This document shows, one piece after another, positions 1-5,339 of a stretch of DNA of 5,339 nt. The notes beneath the pieces are model-generated. The model ran no database searches, was not told where the DNA came from, and worked only from the letters and a program-made list of their open reading frames with translations. The stretch is from Bacillota bacterium (GTDB lineage Bacteria; Bacillota; Bacilli; Alicyclobacillales; SLC66). Made by a program: the position numbers and the translations under genes. Location: NCBI GenBank assembly GCA_021797415.1, contig JAJZZT010000189.1, positions 1 through 5,339 on the forward strand, read 5' to 3'. Within the stretch, counting starts at the first letter, position 1; the number at the start of each line of letters is the position of its first letter.

Positions 1-722
1 TCCAGCAGTCCTTCCTCGTCGTCATCACGGGCGCCACCTCCATCGTGGATGCGGGATACCTGAGCAACGCAATGAAACTCGCCGGTTATCTGAACATCAT
101 CACGTGGGCGTTCAATATCGTCGCGCTGCCCTTCCTGTCGCAGGCTGCGCACTCGGAGGCCGACGCGCGGCGGCGCGCGACGCTGTGCTTCCGTTACAAC
201 AACTTCATCCTTTTGCCGCTGACCCTGCTGCTTTGCATGTACCCGGACGCGCTCATCCTGGCGCTGTTCGGCGCAAAGTATGACACCGCTTCATCCGTAC
301 TCTACGTTCGCCTGACGGCGGTCGGCGTGCTGTTCTCCTCCGTGAGCCGGCTCGGCGGCATGCTGTTGAGCGGCATCGGTCGCACCCGCGCAAACTTCTG
401 GACCATGATCGTATCCGGCGCGCTGGTTTTTTTCGCCGCCCCCATCGCGGTCCGGCAGGCTCCGGCGCTGGGCACGGCGGTGTTCGTGCTGGGCTGGGGA
501 CTGTCCGCCGCGTCTCTCTTCTGGTTCTTGGTGCATGACGGACTGTCGCTTGACTGGCGCCGGGCATTCGTGGAACCGCTTCTCCCCACGGCCGCGCTGG
601 CCGTCATCCTCGAAGCCGGCGCACTCGTGCCGCACGGATCCATTCCCGCCGCCATTCTCGGCCTGTCCGGCGCATCTGTCGCCACATGGCTGCTCGAACG
701 CCCGATCGTCCAGCCGGCCTGA
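1..722 (+). CDS. Polysaccharide/lipid-linked sugar flippase (Wzx/MATE-like superfamily), 3' part, truncated at the left edge
   Basis: This is the C-terminal part of an integral membrane transporter that probably flips lipid-linked sugar units across the cytoplasmic membrane during exopolysaccharide or wall-polymer synthesis. The frame is open from base 3 to the TGA at 720-722, giving about 239 residues. The in-frame GTG at 45 is internal, because flippase-like sequence (QQSFLVVITGATSIV) continues upstream of it to the edge. Several hydrophobic helices are visible. They are separated by family-typical elements: FNIVALPFLSQAA, then a polar loop (HSEADARRRA), then ALILALFGAKYDTAS, which matches the usual 'i..llfG..y..a' segment between late TM helices, then SGIGRTRANFW. 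The protein ends with hydrophobic segments and a short tail. The superfamily is seen from pattern and knowledge. The substrate cannot be told, and a lipid II flippase (MurJ) or general MATE exporter is not fully excluded. The next gene begins 177 bases downstream in the same direction, so it is probably not in one tight operon with this one. Confidence 0.8.
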   Translation, partial: QQSFLVVITGATSIVDAGYLSNAMKLAGYLNIITWAFNIVALPFLSQAAHSEADARRRATLCFRYNNFILLPLTLLLCMYPDALILALFGAKYDTASSVLYVRLTAVGVLFSSVSRLGGMLLSGIGRTRANFWTMIVSGALVFFAAPIAVRQAPALGTAVFVLGWGLSAASLFWFLVHDGLSLDWRRAFVEPLLPTAALAVILEAGALVPHGSIPAAILGLSGASVATWLLERPIVQPA

Positions 723-899
723 ACATCGGTCCGCAATGCTCCTGCAACGCAATTGAAATCTGAAATAGTCCCCCAAATCCACATTTTCAAGCGAATTTTA
801 ATCACCGCCCCGTAGGATCAGACAGACGGCGAACTATCGGCCGGAATTCTGTCGGTATTTTAAAATTCTATGGAATACTCATGAGGGGCGAACGTTGCC
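723..899 (+). promoter_or_regulatory. Intergenic spacer with an AT-rich segment, probable promoter/leader of the RND operon
   Basis: This 177-base gap separates the flippase stop from the adaptor start and is clearly more AT-rich than the genes, mainly at 751-802 and 845-880. It holds TAAAAT (861-866) and TTTAAT (797-802), either of which could be a sigma-A type -10 box, but neither has a convincing -35 box 16-18 bases upstream. Possible operator elements are a 9-bp inverted repeat, GAATTTTAA (793-801) and TTAAAATTC (860-868), a palindrome ATTTTAAAAT (857-866), and a direct repeat GGAATTCT (843-850) / GGAATACT (872-879). No strong Rho-independent terminator for the flippase gene is visible. 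Assignment as promoter region rests on position and composition only. Confidence 0.35.
884..888 (+). promoter_or_regulatory. Ribosome binding site of the adaptor gene
   Basis: AGGGG lies 11 bases before the ATG at 900. It supports that start over the in-frame ATG at 924 (Met9), which has no purine-rich site at a proper distance. Starting at 900 also keeps the positively charged residues (Lys8, Lys11, Arg14) ahead of the hydrophobic anchor. The spacing is slightly longer than the usual 6-9 bases. Confidence 0.6.
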
Positions 900-3800
900 A
901 TGGCGTCGATTTTCAGCAACAAAATGGGGAAAATCATCAGGGTGGGCGCCGCCGTAACCGTCGCCGGCGCCGCCGTGACCGCCTATGCGCTGCATGGACG
1001 ATCTCCCGTCAAAGTCATGGCAGCCCAGCGGGCGACGGCCGCCCAGGGCAAGTCGGTCTATGTTCAGACGGGCGTCGCGCACATCGGCACGGTGCGCCAG
1101 ATCATCCAACTGTCAGGTTACGTGGTCAGTCCGGAGGCGGTCGACATCGGACCGCGCGTGGCGGGCGTCCTGCACTCAATCGACGTGAGCGTGGGACAGC
1201 GGGTTGCCGCCGGTCAACTGCTTGCGCAGCTTGTGAATAACACCCAGCAGGCGGAACTGCAGATCGCGGAGGGGACGCTGTCCGGCGCACAGGGTAAATT
1301 GGCGCAGGCACAGCAGAGTGCCAATCCCGTCAGCGTCGCCATTGCGAAGGACAACATCCGCTTGGCGCAGGACAAACTGGCGGCGCTGCATGAAGGTCCT
1401 CCGCCGGCCAAAGCGGCGCAGGCGCGACAAGTGGTGGCGGCGAACGCGCGCAGCCTCGCGCAGTTGCAGGCGCAGTCCGCCTTTCTGGACTCCGCGCGCG
1501 GACCGCAGCGCATCGCCCTGCTGGCTGCGCAAAACGCGCTCGCCAGCCTGAAAAGCGGACAGAGTCCACTGGCGCTGGCGATCCAGAACGCCCAGAACGC
1601 GCTTTCCGCCCTGCAAAACGGGACGGCCCCGCAGGCGGTGGCGGTGACCGCCCAGCAGCAGGCGATGGCGACAGGCAACGTCAGTCTTCAGACGGCGCAG
1701 AGCAACCTGACGCACACGCAGGCCGCCACAAGTCCGCAGGGCATCACGCTCGCCAATGACCAGACCGCGCTCCAGCAGGCCCAGCAGAACGTGACGAACC
1801 TGCAGCAGCAATTGCAGCAGGCAAACGCGGGAGGCAGTGTGACGCCGGCCGAGCAGGCGGCGATCCAGGCGGCGCAGAACAATGTGGCTTCCATCCAGAG
1901 CGCGAACAGCCCCCAGGAGACCTCCGTGGCAAACGACCAGCAGGCGCTGGCGAACGCGCAATCCGCGCTCGCCGCGCTGCAGAGCCAGCAGCCCGCGGCT
2001 TCCGGCACCGCTGCGGCCAGCGTGAGCGTCGCGCAGGGAAACCTGTCATCGGTGGAAAGCAACAGCAGTCCGCAGGGCGTTGCGGTGGCGAACGACCAGT
2101 CGACACTGAACTCATTGAACACGCAGTTGCAGCAGGCGCAAAGCGCCTCGTCGCCCAATCAAAACACAATCTCCACCTTGCAAGGAGAGATATCTCAAGC
2201 GCAGTCCAAGCTCGCCGAAGACGAGGCGACACAGCAGGCCGCGATCCAGAACGCGCAAAATCAGTTGACGATCGCCGAAGCGTCCGCCGCGCAGCAGGCG
2301 AGCGGCGCGCAGACCTCCTACCAGTCGCAACTGTCCGGCGCGCAAAACACCGTTGCTCAGGACCAGGCAAAGCTGGCGGCCGACCAGGCCGCTTTGAGCC
2401 AGGCGATCGACCAGTCGCAAAACCAGCTCAACCAGTCCACGGCCAGCGCCCAGACGCAAACCCAGAATTCCGTCTCGCAACTGCAAAACCAGATCAGCTC
2501 CGCTCAAGCCGCGGTCGTGTCCGCGCAGGAAAAGGTAACGCTCGACCAGGCCAACTGGACCAACGCGATCAGCCAGGCGGAGGATCAGGTAAGCTCGGCG
2601 GAAGCGGCGGCGCAGCAACAGAACGCCACCAACCAGGGCAAGCTGTCCATGCTGCAGGCTACAGAGCGGCAGGCGGCGCAAACCGCGCAGAACACGCTGA
2701 CGACGGCCAAGGCGCAGTACGCGCAGGCGCTGCGCAGTGCGGAACAGGCGGTGCAGACCGCGCAGGCCAATGACACGACCGCGCAGCAGCACATGCAGGC
2801 AACGCTCGTGAAAGCAGAAACCACCCTCGCGGGCAGCAAACTGGCGCTCGCCGCGCTGACCGCCCCGCCGCAACCCGCCGCCGTCCAGGCGGCCCAAACC
2901 GCCGTCCAGGCGGCCGACAGCAAGCTGCAGCTGCTGTTGCACCCGTACAATGCCGGCACCCTGCAATCCCTGACCGGCGCGGTGCGCGTCGCGCAGGGGC
3001 ACGTCACGCTGGCGCAGCAGACGCTCGCAAACACCGAGGTGACGGCGCCTTTTCCCGGCGTCATCACAGGCGTGGCCGCATCTCCGGGCGCTGCGGTGGC
3101 GGCGCAAAAACCCGTCATCAGCATGATCGGCAATACGCTTGAAATCCAGGCGGCCATGAACCAACAGGAGATCGGCCAGGTGCGCCAGGGCGACCCGGTC
3201 AGCTTCACACTGCCGTTCAATCCGAGCCAGTCCTATCCCGGAACGGTGGCGTCCATCTCGCCGACGGTCAATCCGCAGACACTGTCTTTCACGGTCACGA
3301 TTGCGCCGAAAACGAAGATCTCCGGCATGGCGGGAGGAGAGACCGCATACGCGCATGTCGTGACGCGGTCCGACACACACGCCGTGCTCGTGCCGACCGC
3401 GGCGGTCGTCAGCCAGAACGGCTCGCCGCAGGTATTTATTGTACAGAAAGGCCGCGCATTGCTGAAAAATGTCTCCACGGGCGCGGTGCAGGGCTCCTTC
3501 ACGCAGATCATGTCCGGCGTGAATGCGGGAGAGCAGGTCGTCACGCTGGGGCAGACGTTCCTGTCGCCCGGCGATCGCGTGACGGTGGCCAACGCCGTCG
3601 CGCGTCTGGCAAGTGCGGGCAGCAAGGCAGGAGGCGCGGCGCAGGCCGGTACCGGTGCGAATTCTGGTGGAGGAGCGGCGGCTGGCCATACGGCGAAGTC
3701 CGCCGCGGGCGGCGGCGCAAAGACCGGCCATGGCGGCAAGAGTGCGCAGAGCAAGACGTCCGGCAAAAGTGCGCAGACAGCGAAGGGCAAGCATCCCAAG

Positions 3801-4043
3801 GGCAAGGGCAAAGGCAAACATCCCAAGGGCAAAGGCAAACATCCCAAGGGCAAGGGCAAACACCACAAGGGCAAGGGCAAGCATCATAAGGGCAAGGGCA
3901 AGCTTCCGAAGGGCAAGCACCATAAGGGCGCCCACCACAAGAAAAAACCCGCGGGCAAAACGACCGGCGCCAGCAACAAGACGGCCGCGGCCCAGTCCGG
4001 CCAACCGGGCGTGAGTGGAGCGAGTGGAGTGAAAACGCCGTGA
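900..4043 (+). CDS. RND efflux adaptor (HlyD/AcrA-type membrane fusion protein) with giant coiled-coil hairpin and Lys/Gly/His-rich tail
   Basis: The 1047-residue protein is the extracytoplasmic adaptor of an RND pump; ordinary members are about 350-450 residues. Domains in order: a basic N-terminus and one hydrophobic segment (about 11-31) acting as a membrane anchor or uncleaved signal, with no lipobox and no cysteine anywhere in the protein; membrane-proximal strand and first lipoyl half (about 55-112, with GPRVAGVLHSIDVSVGQRVAAGQLL); a predicted helical hairpin (about 118-710); second lipoyl half (711-745, with VTAPFPGVITGV); beta-barrel (about 748-825); MP domain (about 829-897); and a disordered basic tail (898-1047). 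Two matching lipoyl halves around the hairpin are the family hallmark and show this is one intact gene, not a fusion. The stop overlaps the GTG start of the permease by four bases, so the two are almost certainly co-translated partners. The substrate is unknown. The hairpin is unusually rich in Gln, Ala, Ser, Asn and Thr and poor in charge. Confidence 0.9.
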   Translation: MASIFSNKMGKIIRVGAAVTVAGAAVTAYALHGRSPVKVMAAQRATAAQGKSVYVQTGVAHIGTVRQIIQLSGYVVSPEAVDIGPRVAGVLHSIDVSVGQRVAAGQLLAQLVNNTQQAELQIAEGTLSGAQGKLAQAQQSANPVSVAIAKDNIRLAQDKLAALHEGPPPAKAAQARQVVAANARSLAQLQAQSAFLDSARGPQRIALLAAQNALASLKSGQSPLALAIQNAQNALSALQNGTAPQAVAVTAQQQAMATGNVSLQTAQSNLTHTQAATSPQGITLANDQTALQQAQQNVTNLQQQLQQANAGGSVTPAEQAAIQAAQNNVASIQSANSPQETSVANDQQALANAQSALAALQSQQPAASGTAAASVSVAQGNLSSVESNSSPQGVAVANDQSTLNSLNTQLQQAQSASSPNQNTISTLQGEISQAQSKLAEDEATQQAAIQNAQNQLTIAEASAAQQASGAQTSYQSQLSGAQNTVAQDQAKLAADQAALSQAIDQSQNQLNQSTASAQTQTQNSVSQLQNQISSAQAAVVSAQEKVTLDQANWTNAISQAEDQVSSAEAAAQQQNATNQGKLSMLQATERQAAQTAQNTLTTAKAQYAQALRSAEQAVQTAQANDTTAQQHMQATLVKAETTLAGSKLALAALTAPPQPAAVQAAQTAVQAADSKLQLLLHPYNAGTLQSLTGAVRVAQGHVTLAQQTLANTEVTAPFPGVITGVAASPGAAVAAQKPVISMIGNTLEIQAAMNQQEIGQVRQGDPVSFTLPFNPSQSYPGTVASISPTVNPQTLSFTVTIAPKTKISGMAGGETAYAHVVTRSDTHAVLVPTAAVVSQNGSPQVFIVQKGRALLKNVSTGAVQGSFTQIMSGVNAGEQVVTLGQTFLSPGDRVTVANAVARLASAGSKAGGAAQAGTGANSGGGAAAGHTAKSAAGGGAKTGHGGKSAQSKTSGKSAQTAKGKHPKGKGKGKHPKGKGKHPKGKGKHHKGKGKHHKGKGKLPKGKHHKGAHHKKKPAGKTTGASNKTAAAQSGQPGVSGASGVKTP
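1251..3029 (+). other. Region encoding the expanded alpha-hairpin domain of the adaptor (residues ~118-710)
   Basis: This stretch replaces the short hairpin of normal adaptors with about 593 residues of Ala/Gln-rich, helix-favouring sequence between the two lipoyl halves. The middle falls near residue 414, where QSASSPNQN could be the tip turn. Proline kinks near the base are mirrored in both arms: Pro143 with Pro682, and Pro167-169 with Pro656-659. That symmetry supports an antiparallel hairpin. In the outgoing arm prolines recur at 202, 223, 244, 279, 316, 338, 365, 391 and 419. The returning arm has none from 420 to 655. By my count only 51 of the 593 residues are Asp, Glu, Lys or Arg, and there is no Lys or Arg from 219 to 436. 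The boundaries are estimated by eye. Confidence 0.75.
1731..2099 (+). repeat. Three degenerate protein repeats, SPQ-x4-ANDQ, in the outgoing hairpin arm
   Basis: An 11-residue motif, SPQ followed by four variable residues and ANDQ, occurs at residues 278-288 (bases 1731-1763), 337-347 (1908-1940) and 390-400 (2067-2099), each followed by an Ala/Gln/Leu-rich helix. Spacings are 59 and 53 residues. Looser relatives (NPVSVAIAKDN at 142, SPLALAIQNAQ at 222, APQAVAVTAQQ at 243, TPAEQAAIQAAQ at 315) suggest the arm grew by internal duplication of a proline-capped helix unit. The DNA copies have diverged at third positions, so the expansion is not very recent. Confidence 0.7.
3780..3959 (+). repeat. 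21-bp tandem repeats encoding the KGKGKHP/KGKGKHH tail of the adaptor
   Basis: Four clean 21-bp units lie head to tail at 3825-3845, 3846-3866, 3867-3887 and 3888-3908, encoding KGKGKHP, KGKGKHH, KGKGKHH and KGKGKLP. They are flanked by shorter or longer variants (KGKHP and KGKGKGKHP before; KGKHHKGAHHKKKP after). The repeats are in frame and code for part of the adaptor tail. Residues 898-1047 hold, by my count, 33 Lys, 1 Arg and 13 His and no Asp or Glu. Such arrays change copy number by slippage, so the tail length may vary between strains. Confidence 0.9.
4026..4029 (+). promoter_or_regulatory. Ribosome binding site of the RND permease inside the adaptor 3' end
   Basis: GGAG ends 10 bases before the GTG at 4040 and lies within the last codons of the adaptor gene. 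An imperfect duplication (GAGTGGAGC followed by GAGTGGAGT, about 4013-4030) places a second GGAG a little further upstream. With the GTGA start/stop overlap this indicates translational coupling, giving linked amounts of adaptor and permease. Confidence 0.6.
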
Positions 4044-5339
4044 ACCTGACCGAGATCGCTGTCAAGCGCCCCGTCACCATTCTCATGGTGGTGCTCGGGC
4101 TGGCGGTGATGGGCACCATCTCGTACGGACTGTTGCCCGTGCGCGAATTGCCGAACGTCCATTACCCTTATCTGCAGATCACGGTCGACGATCCGGGGGC
4201 GGACCCGCAGGATGTGCGTCTCAGCGTCACCGACCCGATGGAAAACGCGCTGACATCCGTCAACGGCATCACCTCGATGACCGCCGTGTCCATGCAGGGG
4301 GTTTCCAATATCACCCTGCAGTTTTCCACAGGCATCTCTCTCGGCACGGCGGCCAACGATGTGGCGCAGGCGCTCCACTCCGTCGCGCGCAAGCTGCCGT
4401 CCACGGCGAGCCTGCCCAGCATCTCGGAGACCAATCCGGCGGCCACGCCGATTCTCAGTCTGTCCCTGTCCGGAAAATTGAACCAGACACAGATGTACAC
4501 GCTGGCGCAAAACACCATCACACCCGCGATCGAGAGCGTGCCCGGCGTCGGCGCCGTCAACGTGCAGGGCGGTCTCATTCCACAGATCAATGTGCAGGTG
4601 CACGAATCCGCCATGCTCGCCTACGGCGTGACACTGCCGCAGATCCGGACTGCCCTCGCCGCGCAGAACTCCAGCGTGCCGAGCGGGGCGATCAACAACG
4701 GTTCGCAGACGTATTCTGTCAGCACGAACTCCCCCTTCGCGTCCGTGCAAGCCTTGCAAGGCGTGGTGATCCCGATCGCCGCGCCAAAAGGCGGCGCGGC
4801 CGCGATCGGCCTGCCCGCGCTCGCGGCCATGCAGGGCGGTCTTGCGCCAGGCGGCGCGGGGGCGGGCGGCTTGACGGCGCTGCAAAACACCGCGGGCACC
4901 GGCGCGCCATTCGCGGCCAAGGGCGGAGCGACCGTTCCCGCCGCGGAGTGGTCGATTACACTGGGACAGATCGCGACCGTCACGCAGGGCTATGCTCCTG
5001 CGACGACGATCAACCGACTCAACGGCCGGGCGGCTCTTGGCATCTCCGTCTCCGCGCAGAGCAGCGCGAACAGCCTGCAGGTCGAATCTGGCGTCATCCG
5101 GACACTGCAAGGGCTCAACAAGTCCCTTCCGCCCGGCGTGGCGCTGCACGTCATCGCCGACACGACCGTCTACACGCGCGCGGCGCTCAGCGCCGTCCTG
5201 CGCGACCTGATTCTCGCCGTCGTGCTGGCGTCGCTCGTGCTGTACATCTTCCTGCGCAGGCTCAGTCACACGCTGATCGTGCTGTGCGCGATTCCGGCCA
5301 GCCTCGTCGCCACCTTCACAGTCATGTACGCGTTTGGCT
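4040..5339 (+). CDS. RND family efflux permease (HAE1/AcrB-SwrC-like), 5' part, truncated at the right edge
   Basis: The product is the proton-driven inner pump component that exports drugs, lipids or other amphiphiles. The frame is open from the GTG at 4040 (overlapping the adaptor TGA as GTGA) to the window end, 433 complete codons of a usual 1000-1100. Visible are the family start (NLTEIAVKRPV), TM1 at about 13-32 ending in LLPVRELPNVHYP, the porter segments (PGADPQDVRLSVTDPMENAL, then VNGITSMTAVSMQGVSNITLQF, typical of the first porter subdomain), and SVPGVGAVNVQGG with YGVTLPQIRTALAAQN in the second. LGQIATVTQGY is the conserved docking-domain strand. TM2 is at about 389-405 and TM3 begins near 411. 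The proton-relay aspartates of TM4 lie beyond the window. A Gly/Ala-rich insertion at about 249-302 is unusual. The preceding adaptor gene is its evident partner. The substrate cannot be inferred. Confidence 0.93.
   Translation, partial: MNLTEIAVKRPVTILMVVLGLAVMGTISYGLLPVRELPNVHYPYLQITVDDPGADPQDVRLSVTDPMENALTSVNGITSMTAVSMQGVSNITLQFSTGISLGTAANDVAQALHSVARKLPSTASLPSISETNPAATPILSLSLSGKLNQTQMYTLAQNTITPAIESVPGVGAVNVQGGLIPQINVQVHESAMLAYGVTLPQIRTALAAQNSSVPSGAINNGSQTYSVSTNSPFASVQALQGVVIPIAAPKGGAAAIGLPALAAMQGGLAPGGAGAGGLTALQNTAGTGAPFAAKGGATVPAAEWSITLGQIATVTQGYAPATTINRLNGRAALGISVSAQSSANSLQVESGVIRTLQGLNKSLPPGVALHVIADTTVYTRAALSAVLRDLILAVVLASLVLYIFLRRLSHTLIVLCAIPASLVATFTVMYAFG
4784..4945 (+). other. Gly/Ala-rich insertion in the permease docking-domain hairpin (residues ~249-302)
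   Basis: Between the strand QGVVIPIAA (240-248) and the strand EWSITLGQIATV (303-314) typical RND permeases have only a short turn (AcrB: about 5 residues around 253-258). Here about 54 residues of low-complexity Gly/Ala/Pro/Leu sequence (with PGGAGAGGL and NTAGTGAPFAAKGG) fill the position. It has no acidic residues and two lysines (250 and 294). Frame and codon use are continuous with the rest of the gene, so it is not a sequencing artefact or a frameshift. The alignment to AcrB is from memory of conserved motifs. Confidence 0.75.

Noticed and set aside
821..861. Rho-independent terminator (GACAGA 821-826 with TCTGTC 848-853, then TATTTT)
   Set aside because: The stem is only six pairs around a 21-base loop and the T-run is short and interrupted, so it is too weak to call.
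881..1240. Possible upstream ORF starting ATGAGGGGC at 881
   Set aside because: Its start overlaps the adaptor's ribosome binding site, it has no good site of its own, and it runs in another frame inside the adaptor with Arg/Gly-rich shadow sequence.
3780..3959. CRISPR-like or other noncoding tandem array
   Set aside because: Units are 21 bp with no spacers, stay in frame with the adaptor and encode a continuous KGKGKHP-type tail.
2112..4004. Antisense open frame of 630 codons opposite the adaptor
   Set aside because: It mirrors the Gln/Ala-rich hairpin: reverse complements of GCG/CAG-type codons give Leu/Arg/Gly-rich low-complexity sequence with no recognisable domain. The + strand protein has clear lipoyl, barrel and MP domains.
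900..4043. Adaptor as a fusion or misassembly of a short adaptor and an unrelated coiled-coil protein
   Set aside because: The reading frame is uninterrupted, composition and codon use change smoothly, basal proline kinks are mirrored in the two arms, and both lipoyl halves flank the expansion as expected of a single domain insertion or growth.
3884..5269. Antisense open frame of 461 codons spanning the adaptor end and permease
   Set aside because: It crosses two real + strand genes, is Arg/Asp/Gly/His-rich without domains, and is explained by high GC with few stop codons. The + strand encodes an unmistakable RND permease here.

Overview
The window is GC-rich bacterial DNA with three genes on the + strand and no RNA genes, mobile elements or CRISPR. 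Taxonomy cannot be fixed from it. The non-lipoprotein adaptor, the absence of an outer-membrane channel gene here, and the Gln/Ala/Ser/Thr-rich, charge-poor extracellular domain would suit a GC-rich monoderm, for example an Alicyclobacillus- or Sulfobacillus-like Bacillota. Chloroflexota-type lineages are also possible. This is a guess.

Layout: (1) 1-722 is the 3' part of a polysaccharide flippase of the Wzx/MATE-like superfamily, cut by the left edge. (2) 723-899 is a 177-base spacer, more AT-rich than its surroundings, that probably carries the promoter of the next two genes. (3) 900-4043 encodes a 1047-residue RND periplasmic-adaptor-type (HlyD/AcrA) protein. (4) 4040-5339 is the 5' part of an RND permease (AcrB/SwrC-like, HAE1 type). 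It overlaps the adaptor gene by four bases and is cut by the right edge before TM4. This permease is easy to miss because it starts with GTG and has no stop codon inside the window.

Genes 3 and 4 form an evident two-gene efflux or export operon: the permease drives transport by proton exchange and the adaptor sits on its outer face. The adaptor is the striking part. A normal membrane-proximal core (lipoyl, beta-barrel and MP domains) brackets an alpha-helical hairpin of about 590 residues, against roughly 60-70 in AcrA. It is followed by a 150-residue tail with no acidic residues, rich in Lys, Gly and His and encoded partly by 21-bp tandem repeats. The permease carries a Gly/Ala-rich insertion of about 54 residues at the docking-domain hairpin that in AcrB faces TolC and the adaptor. 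Together these suggest an RND pump rebuilt to reach through or anchor in a thick cell wall instead of docking to an outer-membrane channel. The sequence features are seen directly; the wall-spanning role is inference.
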